A program made the position numbers and the translations under genes. A stretch of DNA of 64,000 nt. It comes from Neoceratodus forsteri. Its lineage: Eukaryota > Chordata > Ceratodontiformes > Ceratodontidae. The stretch lies in assembly GCA_016271365.2 (NCBI GenBank), contig CM028129.1, positions 1,008,195,501-1,008,259,500 of the forward strand. The letters are read 5' to 3'. Positions 32,004 to 43,370 of this stretch are shown in pieces. Below the pieces are notes generated by a model, which saw nothing but the letters and a program-made list of their open reading frames with translations, was not told the origin of the DNA and ran no database searches. Each line of letters begins with the position of its first letter. The first letter of the stretch is position 1.

Positions 32004-34240
32004 ATGTCTAAAGACTCTTCAGACAAACAAGCACTATTTTGTTCCTGTCATTGTGGCAGGAAGATATACCATTTTGACAATCACACCTCTTGTGTAAGAT
32101 GTCTGGGACCCACACACGACACCAATTCCTGCAGCTTTTGTCAGGAATTCAGTCAGGCAACTCGTCGACGATGGTTGCTTGAAATTCAACATCTATTGAT
32201 GTAGCTGAAAATGTCTCCGAGAACCAGGGGTCTTGTACCAAGGGTTCCCCCACCGTTGGTTCTTGTTCTAGGCAGAAAAAGGAGAAACCCTCCTCACACT
32301 CCCTGCATCAACGCTCGACAGCCACGGTTTCAGGTGTCCTTCCATCGACGACGTACTGTCACACCACTACTTCGTCGATGGGGGCTCATATCCTCTCTCC
32401 GGTGCTTTCCAGCAGTTTAAATGCAGTCCAATATACGGCTGCCCCATCGACAGAGGTTTATACCCTCTTGTCGACTGCACTTTCCAGCACTTTAAATGCA
32501 GTCAACTACACGGCTCCTCTCCCGTCGACTGCATCTGCCGACTTAAGTGAAAATACTTCTTTTTCCCCTGTAGGCCCATCGACAAGACCCCGCATTCCTC
32601 AGGGGAAATCTATGGCTTATACCTTGCTTACTGCCCCTCCACCTTCCCAGGTAGCCACCTACGGGGTCAGGCGGACAGAGATCAGGACTCTGGTCTTTAC
32701 CACCCAGGGGCAAGACCTTCTCAGACTACTCATCCTATCCCCTCTATCACCCCCACTTATCTCTCAACCTGCACCCCCTTCGTACCCCTTCCTCAGGAAT
32801 TGGACATCTCCAGCATAGTCAGACAGGTCTTGCATGCCATGCGGCACTCCCAGCCCTCTGACCCAGGAGAGCAAGATGTTCCTCTCTGATCTCCTACTCC
32901 TCCGCCTAAATGTTTTCATAGTGACAGGGATACCATACCACCCTGGTCCCCTCCTCTTCCTCACAAGGAGGACTATTTCTCAGATGAACAAGAATTACCG
33001 GCTGACTTCTCCTGTGATTTTGACGAAGAGGAGTTCCAAGAACTGTATTTTCCAAATCCTGACTCTCCCTATTCGGAAAATGGATGAGGACCTGCCTAGA
33101 GCTTCTGCAGCCTCTCCCCCAGATGACCCAACCTTCAACGAAATAATAGTTCAAATACAAAAGGTCATGGGATTCATTACTACAGAACATGACAAACGAT
33201 GCAAGAATATGGCAGAATATCCTCAATTACGAACATACAAACATACGAAATTTGCCAGCAGATGAAAGCCTAGAGGTCTATCAAGTCTGCTTGAATGTGC
33301 AGCTGCCCCTCGCTTCCACCCTTCCCCTTCATTGACCCTCCTCCTTGTCCTGTCCCATCCCCTTTTGAAGCAGTCCACTGTTCTACTGGATACCACTTCT
33401 GCAGGTAACTCATTCCACCCAGCCACCACCATCTCTGTAAAAAAGTGTCTCCTCATCTCCCTCCTGAACCTTCCTCCCTCCAGTCTCATATCATGACCCC
33501 TGGTGTCCCTCCCTTCCCTTACTTTGAACAGCCCCTCTGTACCTGTCTTGTTTATTCTTTTCAAGTACTTAAAGGTTTTAATCATGCCCCCCATCCCGCC
33601 TCTCCTGCAGCGAGTACATGTTCAACTCCCTCAGCACTCCCCCCACTAATCCCAACCTACCAGAATGCCATGCTGGCTGCCTGGCATCAACCTTCAGCTA
33701 TTACAGCTGTTCCCATCAAGGTGGATCATCTATATCAAGCTCCTCTGGACCATCCCTTTCTATCCACCATCCCAGAAGCAGATTCTGTGGTCATTACTGC
33801 TGCTCATGGTTGTACTAAAAGACCTAAACACATGAGCTCCTTACCTCCTGATAAGGAATCCCGAAGAATTGACTATCTGGGTAAAATGTTTTTTTTCCTC
33901 AGGTACCATGAAGATAAGAATCTTAAACTATATGGGTCATATGATTAAATACCAGCGTACCTTGGGGTCCTCTACCATTGACCTGATCAATAGACTCCCT
34001 CCCTCACAAGAAAGGGTAAAATTATTAGCTACAGTGTCAACTAGCAACTCTGTCTCCTGTCACCTACCCGGGTCGGGATATGATACCGTAGATACCTCAG
34101 CCCGACTATCAGCCACTGGTATTTCCTTGTATCACCATGCCTGGCTTCGCGTTTCAGGTTTTGCACCTAATATACAACATAAAGTAGCTAATGCTCCCTT
34201 TAATGGGTCCAAGCTGTTCGGACTAAGGTACTCAAACTTT
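32004..34240 (+). pseudogene. D8 gag, interrupted by a CR1
   Basis: The start at 32004 opens MSKDSSDKQALFCSCHCGRK, followed by HTSCVRCLGPTHDTNSCSFC and EFSQATRR: a well-preserved zinc-knuckle-like block. The stop comes at about 32202. Ser/Pro/Thr-rich sequence follows in changing frames, then DEDLPRASAASPPDDPTFNE, IIVQIQKVMGF before the CR1 at 33226. After it come KVDHLYQAPLDHPFLSTIPE, ADSVVITAAHGCTKRPKHM and SLPPDKESRRIDYLGK (33700-33880), then shifted frames to 34240. Confidence 0.8.
33226..33645 (-). mobile_element. CR1-type LINE fragment with 3' end
   Basis: Minus-strand frame 33594-33223 encodes MIKTFKYLKRINKTGTEGLF, GHDMRLEGGRFRREMRRHFF and GWNELPAEVVSS. The LINE 3' end carries GCAGACTTGATAGACC on the minus strand (near 33280) and a short TATGTTTGTATGTTCG repeat tail near 33230. 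The 5' side is truncated near 33645. Confidence 0.85.
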
Positions 34241-34439
34241 ACTAGATGACCTACAGGCATCGGGCAGAACCGTATGTGTACGGTTCATGGCATGTACCAT
34301 ACTCCACATACAACCTACTGTACTCAATACTCCTCTTTTTCCAAAAGAGGTGGAAAAATACAGAGCAAAAAATACTAAAAGCGGCTTCAGAGGGCGTACT
34401 CAGACCACCAGAGGAGCCCGCCCCCACCCTTATGGAGGG

Positions 34440-35280
34440 GCAGGGCAGCCCAGCTCCCAGTGACCCACTAGGGCTTTTCCCATGCCTCCTTGACCAGGCC
34501 TCAGAGGCTGTGGGAGGTCGTATTGCTCTCCATTTGGAGGCCTGGAAAATGATCACTTCAGACAAATGGGTACTCCAGATTATACAAAGGGGTCACACTC
34601 TGGAATTTATCTCCAGTCCACCCTCCCCCAAATCCTCCTTGGAAAATTCATTTTACATCAGATCATATACCCATCCTGACCTTCACGAGGAATTGAGGGC
34701 TCTTCTGGTCAAACAGGCTGTTTCTCCAGTACCTCCCTCAGAACATAAAATGGTATTTTACTCCCACTTCTTTCTGGTACCCAAACGAACTGGAGACCTC
34801 AGACCAATACTGGTCCTTAAAAATCTGAATCTTCATCTAGTACAAACGTTTTTGTAAGATAACTCTAGCTTCCATCATACCAATACTGAAACAGGGAGGT
34901 TGGCTTTGTGCCCTAGATATGAAAGATGCCTACTTACATATTCCCATTCACCCTGCCCACCACAAATTTCTGCGCTTCCACCTACTGGGTCAGAATTACC
35001 AGTTTCGAGCACTCCCATTCGGCTTCTCCTTGGCCTCAAGGGTATTCACCAAATGCCTGGTGGTAGTCGCAGCAGCTTTAAGAAGAAAAAGGTATTTTAT
35101 CTTCCCATATCTAGACGACTGGCTAATCAAAGCAGACTCCAGAACAGCTCTGCTTATCTCCCTAGAAGCTACCCTAAAAATATTTCACACTCTAGGGATC
35201 ACAGTCAGTTGGCCAAAGTCCAACCTGACCCCGACTCAGTCCCTCCAATACATTGGAGCTTTCCTAGATACAGCCTAAGC
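34440..35280 (+). pseudogene. D8 reverse transcriptase
   Basis: 34246-34857 encodes GGRIALHLEAWKMITSDKWV, GHTLEFISSP, EELRALLVKQAVSPVP and YSHFFLVPKRTGDLRPILVL up to a stop. After about 60 bp 34919-35278 continues with the palm DAYLHIPIHPAHHKFLRFH, RALPFGFSLASRVFTKCLVV and the catalytic FPYLDDWLIKADS. LQYIGAFLDTA then stops. Only a short frame change separates the two halves, so this is one of the better RT genes here. Confidence 0.88.
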
Positions 35281-35584
35281 CAGAGCTTACCTTCCAGCCA
35301 TCCAGCAGGACACACTTCTGTCTCTGGCATCACGCATACAGAGTCAGAAAGTCTGCACAGCCAGACAAATGCTGTGCCTTCTGGGTCACATGGCCGCTAC
35401 CATCCCTATGGTGGCATTCGTCCATCTTCATGAGACCTATTCAGTGGACCCTCCATAATCAGTGGTCTCAAAGAACAGGACAGTTCGAAGACGAGATCAG
35501 TCACTCCCATCCTGAAGTCAGCCCTGACTTGGTGGATAATGAGAACCAGTTTGTCAAGGAATGCCCTTTCAGTCCCTTCCTCCC

Positions 35585-36290
35585 ATGCAAATGTTAACCA
35601 TGGATGCTTCCCTGGATGGATAGGGCGCACACCTGGGTCCATATTGGACACAAGGCAAGTGGACCACTTTTCACTCTGTCTCATATCAGTCTCCTAGAGA
35701 TGAAAGTGGTTCGCTTAGCCCTTCAGGCATTTCAACCCCGCTTGACTCCAGGGCCGTTGCTGATCCAATCAGACAAGACTGCAGTGGTGTTCTACCTCAA
35801 CAAGCAAGGAGGTACAAAGTCCCATACTCTGTGCAAGGAGACTCTTGCAGTCTGGCAAGATGCCATCCGGCAGCACCTGACGCTAACAGCTGTCCACTTA
35901 CCGGGATGTCACAATTTACTAGCCGACTGGCTAAGTCACCGGTCCTCCACACACACATGGCACTTCATGAAGAAGTACTCCAGAAAATCTTCAACCTCTG
36001 GGGAACTCCACAAATAGATCTGTTTGCCTTCCCAGTCAATTACAGTCTCCCCAACTATTTTTCCAGTATCCCAAGCAAAAAGGGATGGTCTATAAATGCC
36101 CTGTCCCAACCCTGGACAGGACTCTTCTTATATGGTTCCTCCTGTCCCTCTCCTGCAATGAACCCTGCTGAAATTACAACTAGAACCCGCCACAATGATC
36201 CTCATAGCTCCTCTGTGGCCTCAGCAAATATGGTTTCCCTTCCAGCAACTGTCAGTCCAGGAACCTGTTCTGTTGCCAGTCAGACTGGAC
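35585..36290 (+). pseudogene. D8 RNase H and methyltransferase-like domain
   Basis: RNase H begins MLTMDASLDG followed by a stop (35590-35622). It continues in frame 35604-36017 with HISLLEMKVVRLALQAFQ, LIQSDKTAVVFYLNKQGG and VHLPGCHNLLADWLSHRSS. MT follows after a shift: FNLWGTPQIDLFAFPVNYSL in frame 35831-36520, then DALSQPWTGLF-like and MILIAPLWPQQIWF at 36195-36236. Confidence 0.8.
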
Positions 36291-37440
36291 CTCTTGACGC
36301 AGTGTCAAGAGACCCTCCTACACCCCAACCCGAGGGCTCTACACCTTCACGCTTGGCTCCTGAGGATGCTGTCATAGCCAGATTACGAGTGTCATCCTCT
36401 GTTGCCAGTATTCTCTTGGCCTCACGTAAACCAGCAACCAGAGAAACATATAATTCCAAATGGAAACGCTTCTCCATATGGTCTGCTTTTCGATCATTGA
36501 TCCCTACTCCTGTCCACTGACAAACGTCTTAGACTACCTGGCCTTGTTATCCGAGTCAAGTTTGAGCTATTTCTCCATTAAAGTCCATTTGGCCGCTATT
36601 TCGGCCTTCCATGAACCGCTTGATGGCAGATTACTATACCAACATTATCTAGCCAAAATGTTTTTGAAAGGAATTATACATATCAACCACCTATTAGACG
36701 ACCTGCTCCTCCGTGGGATCTCAGTTTTCTAATACAGAAATTAATCCTTGAACCATTTAAACCAGCGGCCACTTGTGACCTCCATTTCCTTTCATGGAAA
36801 ACCTTATTTCTAGTGGCTGTTACTTCAGCTTACTGTATTTCCGAGCTTCATGCCCTTGTGTAGAGAACCCTACCTGATTTTTCACAAAGACAGGGTGGCA
36901 CTCTATACCAACCCTTCCTTTCTTCCTAAATTAGTGTCTGAACACACTCTAAACCAAACATTTGAGTTACCAGTGTACTATCCTGAATACTCCAACCAAG
37001 GTGAACATCTACTACATACCTTAGATGTCCAGCGTATATTACGTTACTACACTAATCGAACAAAATCGATCAGACAGACTTCTCAACTGTTTGTCACCTT
37101 TGCCTCGGGCCAGGAAGGGCTCCCAGTTACTAAAAGAACCCTTTCTAACTGGTTGACACATTGTATTACATTTTGTTATACAAAATACAACAAACCTTTG
37201 CCAGGACCTGTCCAAGCCCATTCCACTAGAGCTATGGCCACTACTGTGGCTTGCTTTAAAGGAGCCTCCATTTCAGATATCTGCAATGCAGCTACCTGGT
37301 CCACAATCCATACATTCACGAAGCACTGCAATCTGGATATTGCTTCACGCTGTAGAACGGCCTTTGGCCAAGCAGTCCTGCAAGGCCTTCTATCATATGG
37401 TCCACCCATCTTGGGTATATTGCTTGGAACTCATCCCAAG
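36290..37440 (+). pseudogene. D8 tyrosine recombinase
   Basis: N-terminal domain codons: VASILLASRKPATRETYNSK, WKRFSIW (36400-36480), then LDYLALLSESSLSYFSIKVH in 36460-36732. Box I reads TSAYCISELHAL with cysteine for arginine, followed by a stop. The frame 36850-37479 carries REPYLIFHKDRVAL, VSEHTLNQTFELPVYY, AHSTRAMATTVA (HxxR intact) and HTFTKHCNLDIASR, where the nucleophile tyrosine is replaced by cysteine. Confidence 0.87.
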
Positions 37441-37545
37441 TATATTACCTACTGCAAGAGACCACTCCGTGGGAGATAGTATAGTTACGTAAGAACTTAC
37501 CATAACAGTAGATCTTTGAGGAGTGTCTCTTGCAGTAAGTTCGTT
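37440..37545. repeat. D8 internal complementary region
   Basis: Near-palindrome with TACTGCAAGAGACCACTCC at left and GGAGTGTCTCTTGCAGTA at right. The core GTTACGTAAG-AA-CTTACCATAAC is at about 37484-37507. Confidence 0.85.
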
Positions 37546-37654
37546 CCCACCCTCTGTCCCCCTCCTTCTCTAGGAGAACACACTCTGGTCCAATGACTTT
37601 GGGTTGGGATATCTTTGGTACCTCAGGTTCCCCTCGGTCTTTGCTTTTGCAAGC

Positions 37655-37879
37655 TGAATCCGTCTGGGGAACTGAGGATACCAGGGACCGCCCACATTTA
37701 TTTGGGAAACAGGAAGCTGATGTCGTGTGTGGGCGGTCCCTGATAAAAAAAAAAAAAAGACTGCTAGATGAGCTGCCATGCGCCACAGCGACCTCTGGCG
37801 ATGATCCAAGTATATTATCTACTCCAAGAGACACTCCTCAAATATCTACTGTTACGGTAAGTTTTTATGTAACTGTACT
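37655..37879. repeat. D8 right inverted terminal repeat with internal hairpin
   Basis: Inverted copy of the left ITR, ending GGTAAGTTTTTATGTAACTG at 37856-37875 and then TACT. It also contains a perfect 15-bp inverted repeat, CAGGGACCGCCCACA at 37682-37696 and its complement at 37728-37742, absent from the left ITR. An A14-15 tract at 37744-37758 is the mirror of the left T-tract. Confidence 0.82.
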
Positions 37880-38110
37880 TTCTAACCCCAATAATACTCA
37901 AGTATTCATAACTTCTGCAGTGACCCTTTAAGACTGAACTGCCCGGAGAGAATGGAACATATGCAAATGATGGAACCCTTTGCACGTGACAACTTTTCAA
38001 ATGCTGCCTTGAACTTAACTGCCTTAATTCTAAACCTCTCAGATTTCACTCTTCACCTGTCAAGTCTAGACGCTCGGAGTTCCTCTCCTCAACTTCTACC
38101 TGTGACATGA
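37880..38110. repeat. D9 left inverted terminal repeat
   Basis: Complement of 42895-43116: AGTATTCATAACTTCTGCAG, CCCTTTAAGACTGAACTGCC, CATATGCAAATGATGGAA (with an octamer-like ATGCAAAT), ACTTTTCAAATGCTGCCTT, and TCTAAACCTCTCAGATTTC. An AT-rich leader follows to the gag start at 38455, with no recognisable TATA/CAGTTC pair. Confidence 0.83.
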
Positions 38111-38454
38111 AGAAACTTATAAATTCATACAAGTATATTTTTTCTTTCATTTGCTGCATTTTACTTATTGTAACGTAGCTAAACCTTATTTTTAGTGTGA
38201 ATTTTGGTATTTTTATCGGTTCCTCCCAGTTCGGTAGAACCGGTGGGGAACAGTGTTATTTTAGTTCTCATCAGAGTTTTCTGACTAAAAAAAATGTTAG
38301 CTTGTTTTTATTTTGAAACATTTTATTTTTGTTACCGCTTTATCGGTTACTGAACTGATAACCTCTTAATTTTTACAGTGGTTCCCGGTTCCTATCTGTT
38401 TCTTATCAGTTCCTGAACTGACCACAACTAAATTTTTTATCGGTTCCCAATAAA

Positions 38455-40096
38455 ATGTCTGAAAAACGTAAAAAGAAAACCAGTGAACCTGGTTTTAAAA
38501 ACTGCTCTGATTGTGGGAAAGTGTTTACTAAGGCATATAAGCACAGTTCGTATGTTGCCTGCCTTGGCTATCATCTTCTAAAAGAAGACTGACACATTTG
38601 TAAAACTTTCCCAGAGAAAACTGTGGAGAAGCGCCTGGAATGGCTAAAGAAAAAACTTCCACCTAAGGGTCCCTCAGGCTCTAACCAGCTGACACCCTTT
38701 TCTGCTGTGGTGAAACCACTGCAGTGTTGCATTCAACCCCTGAGACGGGTGATAAAATTACAAAGAGGCCTGGTGAACCGGCTGACTTCCCCCAGTTCCC
38801 TCAAAAACGACTACAAAAATTAAAGCACACAGAACCCCCTACTGGACCAAAAAAGGGGACTTCTGTGGGTGCTTTGGCTCTCCCTTCTCCTCAAAAGATG
38901 GCTCAGGCTTTCAAGATGGTACAAGCCTTGCAGGGACTTTTTTCTGTTGGCCAGCAGCCATCTGGGCAGACCCCAACCGGAAAGGTTGGCACTTCAGCTA
39001 AATCCTCATTTATTGAAGAGGAGGATTGTGATGAGTGTGAGGAGGAAGATGAGGGGGAATCCATTGAACCTGAGGTTTCTGCCGAGCAGACTTTGGTTCT
39101 CCTCCCAGAACCACTGAAGATTATTCCTCACACTTCACTTTTGTTAGAAGACTGGCTGATGCCTTGGACATCACCACAACTGAGGACATTGAAGATGAGG
39201 AGGTGGTGGAATACCTCAAGATGATAGGGCTAACCCCCCCTAAAAGCTCCTCCTATCAATGAATAAATTCTTCAAGAAGGATGCTTTGAAGATTTTACAA
39301 ACCCCTAACTCTGTTCCCCATCTTGATAAGAGACTGGACAAGAAATGCCAGCTGGACAGGAAGGGTGCAGAATTTTTTTTCCCACCCTGACCACCAGGGG
39401 GTTGTGCAGGTGGCAGCCTATGACAAGGCTAAGGTGCCCCTGTCTTCTCACCCACCAGAAAAGGAGTCCAGAAAAATTGTTAGTATGGCCAAGAAGGGAT
39501 CTTTGTCAGCTTCCTTGGCCATCAGGCAGGCTGATATTCAGGCCTATGTGGCACAGTATCAGAAGTCATTGTGGCAATCTGTCCTGGCTATGGCAGATAA
39601 GGCCACATCACCCTTGTCGGCTGACCTTGTAGAAACTGCTAGGTTTGGCTTGGAGGCAGCCAAGTATCCGCTTCAGATGGCTGCTTATACTAATGATACA
39701 GCAGCTAGGCGGATGGCCAATACTGTTGCTCAGAGGAGGTTTGCCTGGCTAAGAGCCACAAATCTTACCCAGGACACACAAACAAAGGCCATGGATTTCC
39801 CTCTGGAGGGTAGTTCCTTTTTTGGAGACAAAACAGTGGCTTATATGAAGAAGGTGGATGAGTACAAAGCCACCTCCAAAAGCAATTCAGCTAAAGAGAA
39901 GGCCACTCCATCCACCAGGCCCTATGAGAGAGGAGGCAGGGGCAGGTCCTTTCACAACTGGCCCTTTTTCCAGGCAATGGCAACACTCCAATACCAACAG
40001 TATCCCCAGCAAGGGTACTTCAGAGGTAGGGGCAGAAGGGGCTCCAGGCGGGGATCTCAACCCCAGTCTCAGCCCCAGACTAAACAGACACCCTGA
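38455..40096 (+). pseudogene. D9 gag, mostly preserved
   Basis: It starts MSEKRKKKTSEPGFKNCSDC at 38455, with the cysteine/histidine block CSDCGKVF, KHSSYVACLG, and HICKTF after an in-frame stop. A shift near 38820 leads to frame 38724-39224. A second shift leads to the open frame 39323-40096 with GVVQVAAYDKAKVPLSSHPP, RKIVSMAKKGSLSASLAIRQ, AKYPLQMAAYTNDTAARRMA and DTQTKAMDFPLEGSSFFGDK. The end is Gly/Arg-rich (GYFRGRGRRGSRRG), likely RNA-binding. Confidence 0.85.
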
Positions 40097-40134
40097 CGTG
40101 TTTTCACTGGCTGCCTCCTCTCTGTCTGTCTGAG

Positions 40135-41373
40135 GCAGGCTGACTCATTACCTCCAGGCTTGGCAAGAAATCACCATAGACAAGTGGGTCCTGGAGGTAG
40201 TGAATCAGGGACTGTCTGAGTTTCAAATCCCTTCCTATTCTGAGAACCAGAGTATTCAGACCATCCTCCCTTGCAGAAAAGGAGCTGTTGGAGAAAGAGG
40301 TTCGAAACCTGCTACTGTCAAAGGCAGTGGAGCTTGCCCAGCTCAGTAGAAAGGAAAGGGGTTTTACTCAAGGCATTTCCTTATCACAAATCAAAATGGG
40401 GCGTGGCAGACTATCTTAGACCTTGGGGTACTAAACAAGCATTTGACAAATCTAAAGTTCAAAATGGCAACATTGGCATTGATTCTGCCATCACTCCAAA
40501 AAGGAGATTGATTGGCATCACTGGGCCTAAAAGATCCTTATTTCGACATTCCCATCAGCGAGTCTCACAGAAACTATCTCAGGTGCAGATTCCCATCAGA
40601 TCACTACCAGTTTTCAGCACTGCCATTTGGCCTCACTTCAGCTCCAAGAGTGTTCACAAAGTGCTTGGCAGTGGTTGTGGCACACTCTCGAAGGCAAGGT
40701 GTCATTGTTCCTATATTTGGATGACTGGCTGGTGGTAGGAAAATCACCACAGCAAGTCAGACAGTACCTGCAGATCACCCAGAGGCTTCTGGAATCCTTG
40801 GGGTTCCTGATAAACCACAAAAAAGTCTGTCCTCCTACCTGCACAGGTGCTGCAGTTCATAGTGGCAGAGATAAACACCCTGCAAGGTAGGGCCTCCCTG
40901 CCTTTGGACAGGGTAAGAAGTATACAGCTGATTGCAGACTCATTCAGCCTGCGCAGGCCAAAAACTGCAGGGCAGTTCCTATAGATCCTGGGCCACATGG
41001 CTGCGGCCACAGACACAGTCCTAGGTTCCACATTCCAAATGAGACACCCAGTTCCACCTAAGGGCACACTGGTACCAAAGAGGAGATCCTCTCTCAAAGC
41101 TGATCCCAGTAACAAAAACCTTGTTACAGGCACGTCACTGGTGGAAAGAGGAATCCAGTCTAAGGGATGGGGTTCCTTTTCAGCAAGAGTCCCCATTAGT
41201 TTTTCTCACAACAGATGCATGTCTACTGGGGTGGGGTGCCCATTTGGGGGACCACACAACCCAGGGCACTTGGTGAAGTGCAGAGTCACTTCAACACATA
41301 AACTTACTGGAACTTGGAGTGGTGTTTCTGGCACTAAAAGCCTTCGCAACACTAGTACAGAGAAAGATGGTAC
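40135..41373 (+). pseudogene. D9 reverse transcriptase with truncated RNase H
   Basis: RT blocks in changing frames: RLTHYLQAWQEITIDKWVLE (40138-40197), then a decayed finger region, LKDPYFDIPISESHRNYLRC (palm, DPY for DAY), SALPFGLTSAPRVFTKCLAV and LFLYLDDWLVVGKSPQQVRQ with YLDD (40708-40767). RNase H begins FLTTDACLLGWGAHL and HINLLELGVVFLALKAF. At about 41373 it is fused to the recombinase linker, so its second half and the whole MT domain are missing. Confidence 0.83.
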
Positions 41374-42505
41374 GAGCCAATATACCTTCCTTGGAGGCAC
41401 AATCTGTTAACCTTCAGCCAGGGGAGGCTCCTGTATCCGAACCTCAGGTCACTCAGGCTCAAGGCTTGGCTCTTGAAGACCTAGAATATGCAGGCTTGCA
41501 TCTTTCTGAAAGTGTTTTGGACATTTTAGGGGGTTACAGGAAGCCCTCCACTAAGAAAACGTACGCCTTGAAATGGAAAAGGTTTTCTATTTGATGTTCA
41601 ACCAGGGAACTGGTCCCAGCTGTTCTTGACTTCCTAACCTATTTACATTCACTGGGCTTGCAGTTCAGTACCCTAAGTGTCCACCTGGCTGCAGCATCTG
41701 CTTAAATATCAGCTGGACAGAATGCGTCGATGGCTTCAGATCCTATCTTCAAGAGATTCTTTAAGGGCTTAGCCCATTTACACCCCTCGCATAGGGAACA
41801 GGTGCCAACATGGGACCTGAATGTGCACATAGCTAAGCTCATGGGGCCTCCCTTTGAGCCCATGTCTTATACTCATTTGAAATATGTCACATGGAAAACA
41901 GTTTTCCTAGTGGCAATGACTTCTACAAGAACAATCAGTGAGCTCCAGGCTCGCTCTATTGAACAGGACTATATCTCATTCCACAGGGATAAGATGGTCC
42001 TGAGAACAAACTGGAAATTCCTCCCCAAGGTGGTCTCTGATTTCCACTTGAACCAAACCATTGCCCTACCTGTCTTTTTCGCTGAGCTCTCTACTTCTGT
42101 TTAAAGGAGACCTCACAGTCTGGATGTCAAGAGAGCTCTTAGCTACTATATGACAGCTACCAAGGACCATCGGCAGGGCAAAAAACCGCTGTTCCTGACT
42201 TATGGGGATGTGGGAAAGGCTAATCCAGCATCGAAAAGGTCCATATCTCTATGGATAGTACAGTGTATCCATTTTTGTTACACTAAGTCTGGAAAGGAAC
42301 CCTCAACAGGATTGAGGGCCCATTCCACAAGAGGCATGGCTGCTACCATAGCAGCTGCCAGGATGTTCCACTAGTGGACATCTTTAAAGCAGCTACCTGA
42401 AAAACAGTACGTACCTTTACCAAAGCATTACACTCTGGATATCCAGTCCAGGGGTGATGCCAGGTTTGGCAAAGCAGTCCTGCAGAGTCTGTTTCCAAAG
42501 TAGGT
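41373..42505 (+). pseudogene. D9 tyrosine recombinase
   Basis: 41319-41594 gives EPQVTQAQGLALEDLEYAGL and YRKPSTKKTYALKWKRFSI then a stop. 41730-42104 gives YVTWKTVFLVAMTSTRTISE (box I arginine replaced by threonine), SFHRDKMVLRTNWKFLPKVV, HLNQTIALPVFF. 42150-42374 gives LRAHSTRGMAATIAA (HxxR intact). A shift near 42370 leads to KHYTLDIQSRGDARFG with the tyrosine, then SLFPK and stop at 42502. Confidence 0.86.
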
Positions 42506-42536
42506 TCTGTGACCACCTCCACAAAGGTACTGCTTT

Positions 42537-42650
42537 ATGGTCTGCAGAAGTTATGAATACCTGAGTATCACTGGAGTTAGAAGAGAAAACTACTTACCAT
42601 AGTAATGTTGTTTCTTCCCAGTGATACTCAGATATTCAGAACTTCCCACC
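42537..42650. repeat. D9 internal complementary region
   Basis: GAAGTTATGAATACCTGAGT at left pairs with ACTCAGATATTCAGAACTTC at right. The core is CTACTTACCATAGTAATG (42590-42607), with TTAC/GTAA arms. 42650-42895 between ICR and right ITR is T-rich with runs of T and G and nothing else recognisable. Confidence 0.83.
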
Positions 42651-42894
42651 CTACCTCCCCTTCTAGAACCAGTAGCCTCTGCACTTCTGAACACTTTGTG
42701 CTCAGGGGTATAAGTGCCACTTTCTGGCACTGTTTTTTTCTAACTATGTTCATAGTGTGTTCCCCCTTTTTTTCAGGTGATTCTGACATTTTTTTTTGGG
42801 GGGGGGTACCTTTTAAGATTTTATCCTCCAGTTGGAGGGTTTATTTGGGGGTTTATGGGTTTAATTATCATTATTATCATTTAATGTACACAGT

Positions 42895-43116
42895 CCTTGG
42901 GGGGCCTGCCTTTCCAGGTGTCTAGGAAATCTGAGAGGTTTAGAACTAAGGCAGTTAGTTTAAGGCAGCATTTGAAAAGTTGTGTGCAGAGGATTCCATC
43001 ATTTGCATGTATTCCATTCTCTCTGGGCAGTTCTGTCTTAAAGGGACACTGCAGAAGTTCTGAATACCTGAGTGTCACTGGGAAGAAGAAACATTACTAT
43101 GGTAAGTAATTTTTTC
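42895..43116. repeat. D9 right inverted terminal repeat
   Basis: Inverted copy of the left ITR, from GAAATCTGAGAGGTTTAGAA through TTCTGAATACCTGAGTGTCA to ATTACTATGGTAAGTAATTT near the end. Confidence 0.83.
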
Positions 43117-43370
43117 TACTAGAAGTGGTATATGATGTTCATCCACACAGACCCACCTGACCTCCCCAGCTTCAGCACATACACCCTGCTTCCAGCAGGC
43201 AAGATCTGGCATCATGGGGCGGTGCCAAGGGAGTTACCACCTGGGTGGGTGGGAGGAGCCAGCTTGAAGACTTTCCTGCACATTTTAAAGGGAAAGGACA
43301 CTGCCAGAAGGTGTGGATGAACATCATATACTACTCCTAGAACTACTGTTACAGGTGAGTAACTTGTTTA
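43117..43370. repeat. D7 second ICR half and right ITR
   Basis: It aligns along its whole length with D1 2870-3122: GGTATATGATGTTCATCCAC, GACCTCCCCAGCTTC, GATCTGGCATCATGGGGCGG, GGGTGGGTGGGAGGAGC, then GTGTGGATGAACATCATATA and CTGTTACAGGTGAGTAACTT. It ends at 43370, where D10's left terminus starts. Confidence 0.82.

Larger units (their letters stand above)
31757..37879 (+). mobile_element. D8: DIRS-type element, family epsilon, full length but defective
   Basis: About 6.1 kb with left ITR, gag (interrupted by a CR1), RT, RH, MT, YR, ICR and right ITR. Its ITRs align in inverted orientation over about 200 bp: CTCCTGCAGTAGATAATATA, the CGCCAGAGGTC phrase, GGCAGCTCATCT, a T/A tract, and GACATCAGCTTCCTGTTTCC. 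It inserted into D7's ICR. Confidence 0.87.
37880..43116 (+). mobile_element. D9: DIRS-type element, family beta, full length with RH/MT deletion
   Basis: About 5.2 kb with matching ITRs (37880-38110 and 42895-43116), gag, RT, truncated RH, YR and ICR. It lies directly behind D8 and in front of the second half of D7's ICR. The termini start TTCTAACCCC and end GGTAAGTAATTTTTTC, both as predicted by the ICR at 42537-42650. Confidence 0.87.
25451..43370 (+). mobile_element. D7: DIRS-type element, family alpha, split by D8 and D9
   Basis: The left piece 25451-31757 holds left ITR, gag (with a CR1 insert), RT, RH, MT, YR and the first half of the ICR. The right piece 43117-43370 holds the second half of the ICR and the right ITR. 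The two pieces align with the continuous 2808-3122 region of D1. D8 and D9 lie between them. D7 itself sits in D3 at 25450/58666 together with D10. Confidence 0.85.

Noticed and set aside
37744..37758. A-tract as a poly(A) tail of a retroposed sequence
   Set aside because: The tract is mirrored by a T-tract at 31845-31853 in the left ITR of the same element, so it is part of the terminal repeat.
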